64,000 nt of DNA from the NCBI GenBank assembly GCA_028023455.1, contig JAQFVV010012447.1, forward strand, positions 744,001-808,000, given 5' to 3'. The position numbers and the translations under genes were made by a program. This document shows positions 43,921 to 55,589 of the stretch, piece by piece (the stretch's first letter is position 1; every line of letters starts with the position of its first letter). Below the pieces are notes generated by a model, which did no database searches, was not told where the DNA came from, and was given only the letters and a program-made list of their open reading frames with translations. This DNA is from Epiperipatus broadwayi. Taxonomy: Eukaryota; Onychophora; Udeonychophora; Euonychophora; Peripatidae.

Positions 43921-44132
43921 TTACCCAGTTCAGGGTGAGAATTATCTTGTCAAAACCATTGGAATGTTATTTTAACTTTATTTTATTAAACACATGTTCA
44001 AATTAGAAATGTTTTTTAATAATACTCATATATTTACATATTAACTCTTTTTATACCATTTTGCAAAGTTCTAAAAATTAAAAGTTTAGAGTTTTGTAAA
44101 ACGGTATGAAAAGTAGTTAAAATGTTATAAAA
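43921..44132. other. AT-rich spacer
   Basis: Contains a small inverted pair (CCATTTTGCAAAGTTCTAAA and inverse near 44090) and nothing else recognised. Confidence 0.5.
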
Positions 44133-44319
44133 AGATATATGCCTTGGTTTCTTTTTATGCAGATTTTTTTAATGCGATCTTGACATTATGTGATTCATGT
44201 TTTTTTTTAAATATCTTTTCAGGTGGTTTTTTTAATATGATAAAGAAGTTCATATTTCACTTAAAATCGGGATTTGCCCGTTTTAGATACATGCATTAAA
44301 TTTTACATACATTAAATGC

Positions 44320-44690
44320 CTGTTGAAAAAAAGTTTGGCAATAAATTTAGATACAGTAGAAGATTTAGAAAAAGATAATGAAACAGAAGTGGAACTTGTT
44401 TGTTTCACAGCAAAAATGATTCGAGAAAGTCTTCAACTTTCTAATCAATTGGAAATGACATGAATTATGAACAAGCTCTTAAATTCCAATGAGAGCTAAA
44501 TAGTTGTATGTTTGAATATTTTGATCTTTATAAACAATTAGTAAAATCATCTCAAAATTTAATCACCGATTGATTACATTGTTGACAGAAAACCATTAAC
44601 ACAGCATGTGACTGAAGTTGGTGCTAATTCTGCTGTTTGTGTTTTTTCTTGTGAGGAGTCTGATTTCTTAGCAATTCACAAATGAACTTG
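44320..44690 (+). pseudogene. Tigger/pogo transposase C-terminus
   Basis: The translation INLDTVEDLEKDNETEVELV is followed by TAKMIRESLQLSNQLE, then after a stop by FEYFDLYKQLVKSSQ and DRKPLTQHVTEVG. Order and spacing match the C-terminal tail of Tigger/jerky-type proteins: acidic stretch, L(T/S)xxxLxEaLxLIExgLqlLEe helix, then xYKELYKEKK. The catalytic DDE domain is absent. Several stops make it non-functional. The family call rests on the tail plus the Tigger-like ends, so it is moderately secure. Confidence 0.6.
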
Positions 44691-44883
44691 CATATTGTCA
44701 AATAGCGATAATGATTAAAATATGTATAAAAAAATGTAAAATAAATTATGCATAAAAATATATTGTTTTGAATAAAATTAAATAGTTAATTAAAAACTAA
44801 AAAAACTTTGTCTTGTATCAATTTTTTTTCAAATATTTGAAATTTTTTATTAGTCATACTTTATTTCCTTATTTTTTTAATGC

Positions 44884-44985
44884 AATAAAACCCATCTATT
44901 GAAAACCTTCCTTTTCAAACACATAGGTATATTTTATTTTAATATAAAGTCATTTTTACTAAAAGCATTTCATCTAAGCTAAATG
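44884..44985 (-). pseudogene. RTE LINE fragment inserted in Tigger
   Basis: On the minus strand it reads LDEMLLVKMT-like, then PMCLKRKVFNRWVL. This is the block just after the reverse transcriptase core of RTE-type LINEs (IPICLKRKVFNQCVLP in relatives). It is a near-identical inverse of 46245-46345, and the flanking Tigger sequence is continuous without it. Confidence 0.75.
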
Positions 44986-45147
44986 AAGTAATTTTACCTT
45001 GTTGCTTTGGTTTTATACAATTTTTGAAAATTACAGAACATATCCCAAATTTTTCAAGGTAAGTTAAGTCTATTTTTGTGCAATTTTTTTATGCAGGTTT
45101 CTGCGGAATGCATCTATATCTATCACATAGAAAGAGATCCAGATATA

Positions 45148-46745
45148 ATTGTGAATTGGCAAGAAAAGTTATAGAAGAGAATGTCTCAAAAGATTAAAAC
45201 AATATCTTGGCACTGGAGGGGAAGTTATTTCTGCAATAAAAAGAAAAGATGGAATTATTATTAAAAAGAGAGATGGCATCATAAAATATGTGAAAGAGTT
45301 TTATAAAAAATTATATAGTAATAAAGAAAACAAAGTATGCCAAATATGTTAAAAAAGAAATGAGACGTATAATTAAAATTCCAGAAAATGATGAAATTAT
45401 AATTGATATTTTAAAAGAAGTAGATGAAGAAATAGAAAACTTGTAAACAAGAAGCTAAATGATAATGATTGAAAGAATGCAATGGTAATGTTGATATTTA
45501 AGAAAGATGATAAAAGAAGATATTAGAGATTGCAGATTTATCAGTTTTCTATCAGTTTTGTATAGAATTTTTATAAAGATAATTGTAACATTGTTATAGG
45601 GAAGTTTGGATTTTAACCAATCAAAAAAACAAGCAAGGTTTAAAAGTGCTTTTAACACAATAGAACAAATCCAAGTATTGAGAGAAATTATAGAGAACCA
45701 ATGAGTATGAGCTTTCATTGTACATTGGATTTATAAATTATAAAAAAAGCATTTGATTTTATAATCATTTCTATATTGATCAAAGTATTGGATCATGAGA
45801 ATGTTGAGCCAGGATACTATCATATTTTGAAGAATATTTATTGCAATGCAACAACAATGATTAGATTACATAGTGATGCTAAGAAGATTAAAAATGAGAA
45901 AAGTCTCCCAAAGGGTAATTCAATATTGTCAAAATCTTTTACAGCAGTTTTATAAAAATAAATATTTTGTCGATTAAATTGGGATGCTAGGGTAATACAA
46001 ATAAAAATGTGGTTGTTTTTGAAATTAATGCTTCAGAATTTCAAGAAATGTGGCAAGAGTTATAAGATGAAAATAAAAAAGTAGGACTGAAAATAAGTCT
46101 TAAAAATACTAAAATAATGTTCAATGAATTTTGTCAAAAGAAGAAAATAAAAACGGCTAGTCATGACTTAGAAGTTAGCAACTACAAATACATTGATCAG
46201 TTTATTAATACAGATGAAAATATAATGGATAAAATTAATCATAGAAATAAGCTTAGATGAAATGCTTTTAGTAAAAATGACTTCATATTAAAATAAAATA
46301 TACCTATGTGTTTGAAAAGGAAGGTTTTCAATAGATGGGTTTTATCAGTTTTTACATATGGATCTGAGACTTGGACCCTTAGGAAAAAAGCAATACAGAG
46401 ACTTCAGATATTCAATGAAGTATGGAGAGATGTATGTTAAAAGTAATAACAAGAGAACAAAATATCTACATGGGTGAGGTGTCAAACAGGTATTACTGAC
46501 ATCTTATGATAGAATTAAAAAACTGAAATGGAACTCACTGGACATATTTCTAGAAGAAATGATAATATATGGATAATTGAAGTTTTGAATTGGATTACAA
46601 GAAATTGTAAATGACATAAAAACAGATCACTTATTAGATAAATGGATGAAATAAAGAAGTTTGCTGGTGTGTTGTTGGAAGAGAGATTAGAGAAACTGAC
46701 TTAAAATTGGAAAGACTTTATCCTACACTGGATCATTAATGATTA
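45148..46745 (+). pseudogene. RTE-type LINE, reverse transcriptase and 3' region
   Basis: Frameshifted blocks appear in the order expected of an RTE-clade reverse transcriptase. GIIKYVKEFYKKLYSNKEN is the linker after the endonuclease. EDIRDCRFISFLSVLYRIF, QARFKSAFNTIEQIQVLREI and PKGNSILSKSFTAV are RT motifs. KRKVFNRWVL, TYGSETWTLRKKAIQRLQ and SMERCMLKV lead into WNSLDIFLEE and KWMKEIKKFAG-like pieces at the C-terminus. The FADD catalytic box is not readable. The endonuclease domain is missing, as expected of 5'-truncated LINEs. The end AATGATTAACAATGACAATG resembles RTE tails. Dozens of stops make it a fossil. Confidence 0.85.
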
Positions 46746-48117
46746 ACAATGACAATGATCAACATTACTGCAATATTTTATATCAACAATTATTTGTCTT
46801 TCAAGCCTAAAATTATTATTTTTTTTAATAACCAAAATATACATAGCAATTATATTATAGGTCTCATATGTTTCTAAGAATAAATCATACCACTCTAGTT
46901 TAGAACTATCTAGTGTAATCCTGAGCAAACAAAAATCACCAAATGTTGTAGTACTATAACACCTCTTCCTTGCCAAATGTTGTTTGGTTATTGTCTTGAG
47001 TAATATAAAGGAATAAAAAAAATGACATTTAGAAAACAAAAAAACATTACTTCAAGTTTTGAATTTTAAATACAAAGAAAAAGGCCAGATCATTATGTAT
47101 AACACTATTCCATATAATACTAATTATTCAGGCTTTCAATAGATGGCACCAGATTAGAATGAAGTCAGATGGAGAAAAAGAAAAGAAACTACAAGTTACT
47201 AATAGAACCAGTTTTTAGGAAGAATCATCAGAAAATGTATCACTAGAATAAAGTAATTGATTTAACTCAGTGCACTTATAAGATCTTAAAATTTGACCAG
47301 GAAGTAGAATATAAGGCTTATTAGAAGTTATATTTTACCAGTTCCCAGATTTAGAATTATCATATTACTATGTGAGTATTCCTCCTCCTAGTGAGGTAAT
47401 ATTTTTAAATTTAAACGATAATGTAAATTAGATATTCCTAACTGGACTGTGTGAAACGTTTGGTGCATTAGGGTCATTTAAAGATTTATTATTATCCCAA
47501 AACTAAACATTATTTAGGCGGCTTAGCAAAAGTAATATTTACTTCTGTTCAAGTTGCCAGATGCTGCATTGAAAAACTGAATCAAACTTCTATCAAGACA
47601 ATAGTTTTACAATTTGTTTACATGCATTAGAAAAAGTCTATCAAAGATTATGAAGAATTAATAAAACATCTAAACTGAAAGAAGATAATCACAAGAAAAA
47701 TATGACTTTTATATATAATTTTTAATCAAGACAATAATTATTCAATGCTACTTATTCAAACATATTTTTAAAAAATGTAATCTTAAAAATTATATATGTG
47801 CGTATATAAGTGTATGTGTGCATGCATGTTTAGGAGACATCTCTACTACACAATTTTGTTTAATATTTAAGCTAGAATTAGATAAATAAATATTGGATAT
47901 GTGGTCTGTAAATAAACCATACTACATGTTTTTCTGCATCATATTTGCAATTTAATAAATAAATAAATATATAATTAAAAAAAAAAGATTTTATTCATAT
48001 AAATATATTAAAAATATATTTTCTTTAGCTTTTGCATATTTTCTTTATATTATACAACTAAAATAAAAGTGTGTGCGCTTATTTAGAAGTATTCTTAGAC
48101 TATGTCTGAACATGAGT
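46746..48117. other. AT-rich DNA, one unassigned frame
   Basis: A 98-codon minus-strand frame (47039-46743) contains TTFGDFCLLRITLDSSKLEW but matches no family I recognise. No other feature. Confidence 0.4.
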
Positions 48118-49405
48118 GTCTAGAGATTTGCAATTCTCGAATTTATTTCATTCTCGAGAAATCGAGAATTTTTTTTGATGTTCTCGAATTCTCGAGAATT
48201 CTCAAGAAAAATTAAAAATCCCCCCTCTCCCCGTTTTTATTTTGAAAATCACTTTAATAACAATTTATATAAAAGAAAAAAAAATTAATAAAAAAAAAAC
48301 GTAAATTCAATTTTAACTCAGTCAACTTCCATCTCCATTGTAAATTATAAATTATATATGAACAATTTTTAAATTAACCAAATTAAATATGAAATTTAGG
48401 CATTTTCTTTCAAAAAATGTCTTTAAAAATATAAACAATCATCAATGAATCTTTTGTGTGAGTTATTCTTTTAAATACAATATGATCCGACCATGAAAAC
48501 TTCCATTCATTTTGTGCTGATGTAGGCTTAATTGTGTTCAAAGCATATTTCAAATTTTCCAAATTATTTGTGAATTTCCCTGTAGCTTCAAATGAATTTT
48601 TTTTCCAACATTAAATTTTTTTCCCCAAAATGGTTGAGGTTGTTTTAAAATTACTTGTATCAACTCTTCTAATTGTTGTTATAAACTTACTGATGTATTT
48701 TTAGGACAGCTTTCTGTCACTACTTTAATATCCAACTCATGGTCAGAATTGCTCTATTTCACTTCATCTGTATGATTCTTTTGGAATAATCTCTGCATAT
48801 AATTTTTAGCTAGTTTAATGATATCAAATTTCAAGGTAGATTTGAAGAATTTGTTATCTTGTTCTCATAAATAGTTTGGATCTTGAAGAAACTTTAATAA
48901 TGAAACTATCACATTATTCCTCTTCTTTGACATTTGAATTTTAAGGTCATCCAAAAGCCTTTTACTTAACATCAAATTCCATTTGTTTCTTGTTAAAATA
49001 CTTCCAGCATTTATTATAATTGTGCTTGCTCATTTTTGGAATCTATACAAGTATGTATATTATTTTCTTTTTAATAGATTTAAATGTATGAATTTTATAT
49101 AAAATGTATATACTGTATAAATAAACACCAAGTAAAAGTATATAGTTAATTTGCAATTATTTTTTTATTAATGCTTACTAAATGTTATTAAACATAATAA
49201 TACTTAAAGTGAGAAAATAATATAATAGAGTTAAGTTGTACTAGAATTTGAATATTTTGCAAAAATAACTTCATTTTTTGTTTTTATTTTATTTTTCTCA
49301 AAATGCTCGAGAAATTTAATGTCATTTCTCGAGAATTGAGAAAAATTTATCACTCAAGAATTCTCGAGAAATCGAGAAAATTAATTCTCAAGAATAATTA
49401 CTATG
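48118..49405 (-). mobile_element. hAT-like transposon
   Basis: Both ends are rich in CTCGAGAATTCTCGAG-type palindromes (48135-48205 and 49300-49395) in inverted arrangement, resembling subterminal transposase-binding repeats of hAT elements. Between them lies a minus-strand hAT transposase C-terminus. Exact terminal repeats and the 8-bp target duplication could not be fixed. Confidence 0.7.
48380..49030 (-). pseudogene. hAT transposase, C-terminal region
   Basis: Read on the minus strand, NKWNLMLSKRLLDDLKIQ and VIVSLLKFLQDPNYL come first, similar to the helical segment upstream of the hAT dimerisation domain. Further on, NLENLKYALNTIKPTSAQ, WKFSWSDHIVFKRITHTKDS and LMIVYIFKDIFLKEN follow the pattern L--I-PTS-E-ERAFS-AG-----R--L-----D-L-FLR-YF that ends hAT transposases. 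The key ERAFS reads EWKFS. Frameshifts and stops abound, and the N-terminal BED finger and catalytic residues are not present. Confidence 0.65.
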
Positions 49406-49506
49406 AGTTCCACATGCTTTTTATTCTGATTGCTTAATATCAAAAATATTATAAAATCTGAACAATTTTTTTCCTTTTTTAATGCACTTATGGGAATTTA
49501 ATTTTT

Positions 49507-50490
49507 ATATACACCTGGGTCTCATTTTATGTGGTAGATAGGTTCCACAGAAAACCCACATTAAAAAAATCACACAAAAATAGACTTAACTTACCTTGAA
49601 AAATGGGGAATAGGTTCTGTAATTTTCAGAATTCACATAAAAGCAAAGCAACAAGGAAAAATTACTTTAAAATTCGCATTAAAAAAATAAGCAAATAAAG
49701 TATGACTAATAAAAAATTTCAAATATTTGAAAAAAATTAGTACAAGACAAACTTTTTTTATTAACTACAGTATTTAATTTTACATTTTTCATACATATTT
49801 TAATCATTACTGCTAGCTTTCACTTGTAAACTGGTGAGAAATCAGATTCAATGTGATGTGATATGCTGTATTGTGGCTTCTCCTTAAATGAAGTCAAGAA
49901 TATCTCAGTAATTATGCCCAGAGAAACCTGTTAGCCACTTTATTTTTATTCATGATGTGATGTACAACTAGCACCACTTTCAGTCTCATGCTGTGTTAAT
50001 GGTTTTCTGTTTCTATATTTAAAAAATGAGATCACAATAAAAACAAAAAGATTATACATTATCATTAGAAAGATTATTTTCAGTTTATAAAATCTTCATT
50101 TTATTTTAAAAATCTAAAAGATTATTTATTTCTGTTATATATAGCAAAATACATTTTAAAAGTTTAAATTTTTTGAATATTTATTGTGATATTTTTATAT
50201 CTAAGTATAAATCTATTATTATTATTTACTCATTAGTATAAATAGGTTATGTACATAGAGGCTAAGATTCTCAATACAGCTTCTTGTCATATTCATGTTA
50301 GCTGCTAATATAACGTTATATTTTTGAAAAAAAAAAAGGTATTTCAAGTCAAAATAAGTTATTAATAATTTAAATTTCTTGCTATCTAATAAATATAGTG
50401 AAATATGAAAGATATTAAGAAGAAACATGAATCACATAACTTCAAAATCGCATTAAAATAATCCGCATAAAACGAGACCCAGGTGTATAT
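49507..50490 (-). mobile_element. Non-autonomous Tigger/pogo-like element
   Basis: Terminal inverted repeats TATACACCTGGGTCTC and GAGACCCAGGTGTATA are flanked by TA, the target of the pogo/Tc1-mariner superfamily. They continue inward as TTTTATGTGG and CCGCATAAAA. The interior on the minus strand keeps AGAAACCATTAACACAGCAT, the same stretch as in the 44133 element (DRKPLTQH). The upstream coding part is replaced by AT-rich DNA. About 984 bp. Confidence 0.8.
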
Positions 50491-50837
50491 TAATATTTTT
50501 TATTTTCTATGTTTTAGTTTTATATTTTTTTTTTAAAATTAAAGAGTAAAATAAAAATTGATAAATTTAAAACTATTTTGTAATGCTATAGTAAATTTTT
50601 AAATGCATCTATGTAATAAACAAATATAATCTTCCCATCCACATAAATAAAATTAATAAACATTAGTTTAATTTAAAGGGTCAAAATTTTTTCCATAATT
50701 TACAAACTTAAAATGGCATCTTTTTTATTCTAGTTTAGATGAAAATGATATTCTGTTGTTTAATAATATAATGGCATTGAAAAAATTATAAAGTTTCAAT
50801 AAAGTTTAGACTTTTACAAATTATGTAGGATATGTTA
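50491..50837. other. AT-rich DNA, nothing recognised
   Basis: No gene or family repeat. Confidence 0.5.
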
Positions 50838-51290
50838 ATAATTTTTATTAGTCAGTTGTTAGACTAAAGATTATCCATTTAATGAATAATATTTATGTAG
50901 TGTAATTTTCATTTAAATCGATAATCTCTAGTCTAATGAGTGACTAATAAAAATTATTAATATACTACCACCAAGTGATTTGTGTCAAAGTTGTAAGGGC
51001 AATAATTTTGACACTTATAAATTAAACTGTAGTAATTCCCTATCTATGTATGCTGAACAATGATAAAAATATGTGTAGAAGAATGCAATATGGGCCAATT
51101 GATGAGTGCTAATTCAGCATGAAAGGTGAATCTTGGGGATCATAGTCTCTTTTACATATCTTTGGTCATATGTTTATGATTTAAACCCAACACATGGTGT
51201 TAAAAGCATGTAGAAAACAGTCTCTACCAAGTGTGAGAATTGTGTAGAGAAAATTATACTACAGATATATTATTCATTGAATGTAGGATA
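50838..51290. repeat. Family F inverted pair
   Basis: A 125-bp foldback (50838-50965; TAATAATTTTTATTAGTCA and inverse, AGATTATCCATTTAA and inverse) is followed by a nearly complete family F copy in the opposite orientation to 1185-1590. That copy runs from TTGTGTCAAAGTTGTAAGGG to CTACAGATATATTATTCATT. The hammerhead at 51088-51140 (plus) has TTGATGA, stem II TGCT/AGCA, GAAA and CCAA/TTGG. One core base (C3 to T) is lost. Confidence 0.7.
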
Positions 51291-54200
51291 TATATATATT
51301 GTGCATTTTTATTCGCTCAGACTATTCTAAAATAGGATTTTGGTGTATAATTTTAAATTTTACAAATCCAATAATATTTACTTATTAAAAGAAGACAGTA
51401 ATGACTTATTAGATCATAGGATTTAAACTCGGTTTTAGCTAATGGAAATTTATAAATGATCTTAACTCAAGATACACATAGATTATAACCATAGATTCGT
51501 ATATATGCAAATGGATGGACAAGTAATATCATTTAGTAATTAAAATCAGTGAAGTTTAACTTGTAATTTTGTAAACAGAATGCGTTACAGATGCTAATAA
51601 TTATTGTTTGTGCGCATTTGATTTTAAAAATAGAAATTATTTATCTTCAAATCTTGCTATATTCATAAGTAAATAAAATAAGGTTTAATTTTACAAAATA
51701 CTGATTTAAAATTTTCAGTAAATTCTATCTTTATTTAATTTCTAAAAATATTGTATTTCAATATTTTTTAAAAACGAAATATTGGTCATTTTAAAATAAT
51801 AAACCAAAAACTTTCAAAATAAATGATTGTTTCATAAAAAAAAAGTGGGAAAATATTAGCCAATCAAAGAGTTTCAAACAATCTTGGAATATGAAATTCA
51901 AGAGAAAGGGCAAAAAAGCTTCAGGATCGTAAAGTATAAGTAACTAAGTTTTTTTTTCTTCTTGGTGATATTTTTTTTTTAAAAAAAGTTGGATTAAAAA
52001 TTCCTAAAACCTTATGATTTGCAATTCTACATCAATATACATGGATAATTATAAGCTCTGTTGTTAAAATAATGGAATAAATTAATCGTTTTTCTACTGG
52101 GCAAGTCAATAATCGGTAATTCCCAATAATCTCTTGAAAACTAATAAATATTGAAGAAATAATCGGAGATGAATAATCAACGAATATATTCACAGAAAAG
52201 TAACAATAATTGTGCCATAGGGAAAATGAACTGCAGTAATACACAAAAGAAAATAAATAAACACGGTATATATCCAATAAGGATAGATAAAAGAATAGTA
52301 AATCTTTTGGAAACAGTTAAGTATATATATTTAAAATTCAATGGAACTAAATTAGTAATAAATGAAAAGTGTTCATTATTATTCTGGATATATATGAAAT
52401 CTTAATTATAATGTGAGATAGAATTATTTATTCTGAGCCATACTGGCAGGAATGTCAGTTTCTATAAAGTTTAGCTGAAAAAACGTTGCACGACACATTT
52501 TTAATTGAAATCATAAGTGTACCTTTTACTGTAGAGAGAAATATGTATCATCTAAAATAAATAAGGCAAGCCACAAATAAATTTTTATTACTAAACAAAG
52601 AACAAAACGAAGGATTATTGTTGCAGTAACTCAAATACCTCGCGAATCTTCGGATAAGCAGAATCTTCAAAAAATAAGGAAAAATAAAAACGTTCTAATA
52701 AGTTTATGGAATGTGGAACAACTGGAAAATTTAAAATTGTTCTTATACTTTAGCTGAGAGTTTAAAAGAGAACTTCTTTCTAATGTTGGTATTTATATTT
52801 TTAATCTATGATTTGTTAGTATAATAGGGGAGGGGGAAGAGAACTAAATCATTTAATAAGGAATTAATTCAAGTGTTGTTTTATTAATAGTTATTAATAA
52901 TTAGGTTGAGATTAGAGATTATTAATCATTTAAATAAACAAATATGCTCAATATTTTAGTATGAAAGGGTATTTAAAATGATATATACATATTCCAGAGA
53001 GCAGGTTGTATTTACATGTGCAAATGGATAAACTAAAAACAATGATTTTGTTCTTATGTAAAAGATAAAAGTATTAATTTTGTTTGCTTACCAACCTCCA
53101 GAATTATGACCCTATGTTCTCACTTATTTTTTGTATTGTTACTTAATCATCAAGTACTATTATTATGTAGAGGTTGAACTAATGGACCATGAATGGAAAA
53201 AAAATGATTGTTTAATAAACTGAATGTATGATATGTAGTTCACATACATAAGGATAAATATCTCAACATATAATAGGAAATTGTTAGTTTTGTTTAATAA
53301 TAATACTCCAAAGATTAATTTTCTGTTGTTATTATAATATATGTGTATTATTTTGTTATAAGTTATTTTAAATTCGATATTAATGGTAATGTTTATTATC
53401 ATTTGTAATGAATATTATTAAAATTATTGTTTTAAAAGTTTTATCAAATTCTAATTGCTGCATTTCTTTTCTGGGCTCATTTTCACCACATCATATAACT
53501 CAAAATGTACAGTCAAAATTAAAATGAAAAGTCAATTCAATTTAAAGCAAATCTAACAGTTTAATAAGCATAAATCTCTCAGTAAAAATTTTTTTTTTAC
53601 TTGTTATCTGCTGCCTTGATCCCATAGGTCATTGATGACATTGCCAATTATTAAAGTGTATTTATTAATATAAAATTAAATGATACATTAGTTATTAGTG
53701 AAAGTATTAGTGTTAATCACAGTTTAGTTAATAATATTATTTTAATATTCAGTATTAAAGAACATACATATAAAGCTTGACTATGAATTTAAATTATAAG
53801 CCTTTCTTAATTTGTACACTATCCATGGAAATCTGTAAAATCCCTCTTGATATTCCATGGGTAGTATGAAGAATTAATAAATCAATGATTATCCTGAGAT
53901 CTCCTTATTGTAAAGTTATTTTGTGATTATTGCCAATCTTAATTATCAAAAATAATAGGAATCACAGTTTATCTGTAATTATCTAACAGATTAATTTAAT
54001 GAGTGATTGAATTAAAACTTAATAATTATAAATATAAGATATTGGATATTATTGTTAGCCATGAGAGTATGTAGATACTTAATAAGGAGGAGTATCTAGG
54101 TATTCTTATGCCATTGAACAAATATTTTGTATTTGTTTAATGTTAAGGGGATGTGATCTGTTTATGGGTAAACGAGTCTCACGTTAATTATATTTAAAAT

Positions 54201-54399
54201 ACATCTTATTTTAGTAATATTTACTCATGTCAAAGTAACTTGGGATAAATACTAATCTTATCTAAATTCAATTGTTATAGTTAAAGAAAATGGTCGGGAT
54301 AGAATAAGTTTGTTAATTGAACCTAACCAGAATCCAAGTAGGGCCTAATATAAGGGACTTGGAAACTCTGCTTAGGGTCATACCACCTATAGATAGGCC

Positions 54400-54400
<1 letters not shown>
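51291..54400. other. Long AT-rich stretch without recognised gene
   Basis: Frames at 52032-52277, 52169-52405 and 53163-53402 are low-complexity and overlap on opposite strands. No RNA or shared repeat is recognised. Confidence 0.5.

Positions 54401-54441
<41 letters not shown>
54401..54441. repeat. (AT)n microsatellite
   Basis: About 20 AT repeats within a slightly GC-richer patch (54300-54510) of unknown nature. Confidence 0.9.
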
Positions 54442-54445
<4 letters not shown>

Positions 54446-55290
54446 AATGGTACAGACTTAGGGGGTGAACCTAGGCTGATTGGAAATCATCATCAACCCC
54501 AAGATAAGAACTAATCTAAATTGAAGATTAAATATAAAAGAAATGATAATTAATATAATAAGCATGAGGGATCAGCACAGACCAATTAACTAGTTATAAG
54601 TAAGCAACATAAGTTCACAAGCATTATACAAAAATAATAATCATTTATCATCATGAATGATCAAAAATATAAAATAAATTAATATTCGATCTTGTGACTA
54701 GATTTGAAATAGGTCCACTATAAAGCAGGTTAGTTATTTAGCCCTGACCAGCTTGTGGCAGATTATTTAAACAATAATTTGAATGCACAAACTTAAGTGC
54801 TAATCAATCAGAATACATAAAAACTAAAAAAAATGGTAGGATACTAAAACATGCTGATCATCATCAATATTCTAGCCATTTAGTACCATTAATGTACTGG
54901 CCAAATATAAATTTAATTTCTAATAAATACTAAACTAAATAAAATATAGTGCAAGAACTTTAAAGGTTATCCTCTTTGTGCCAATCCAGAATCTTCATCA
55001 ACTCAGTGTCAATATACACCAAATATAAACCCCTTTATATAACAGACCATTATGCATGAATTTAGCTCAGGAACAAAAGCTCTATAACTGTTATTATGAA
55101 CAAGAGATATAATACAACATATAATAATTTATAATATTTTTAGATTAAATAAATTTACTAGAATAACTTTTACAATGAAATATGCAGAATATGACTATAT
55201 AAATAAATTAAGCCTCTGATTTTGATTAATACCAAAAAGAAATCCGCTATTACATTGTGACTTATAAATATGTTTCAATAGGTTTACATA
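54442..55290. other. Unassigned DNA
   Basis: No gene or family repeat recognised. Confidence 0.5.
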
Positions 55291-55297
55291 ACACACA

Positions 55298-55347
<50 letters not shown>
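55291..55347. repeat. (CA)n(TA)n compound microsatellite
   Basis: About 15 CA repeats pass directly into about 12 TA repeats. Confidence 0.95.
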
Positions 55348-55589
55348 GCATGCAGATATAAAATATAATAATTTATGAACATATTTGAATTGTCATAAAC
55401 CTATATATGAAATTCATTCTTATAATACATGGTGACTGATTTAACATATATGTGTTTGCAAACATTGACATTTACATCATGTGATATTTTAATTTGTCAA
55501 AATAATAAACATATTAAAAATATTATATTTTTCACCATACACAATTAATTCAATGTCAAAAATTATAAAATGTATATATATATATATAT

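Larger units (their letters stand above)
44133..45147 (+). mobile_element. Tigger/pogo-like element with transposase remnant
   Basis: It aligns with the inverse of the 49507-50490 element along both ends: TTTTATGCAG, TTTTTTAATGCGATCTTG and ATTATGTGATTCATG on the left; CAAGGTAAGTTAAGTCTATT, then CACATAGAAAGAGATCCAG on the right. Unlike that copy it keeps about 370 bp of coding remnant. It also has a 100-bp LINE fragment inserted at 44884. Confidence 0.75.

Noticed and set aside
46743-47039. 98-residue minus-strand frame as a gene
   Set aside because: No start context, splice partner or recognisable domain. The length is within chance for the window.
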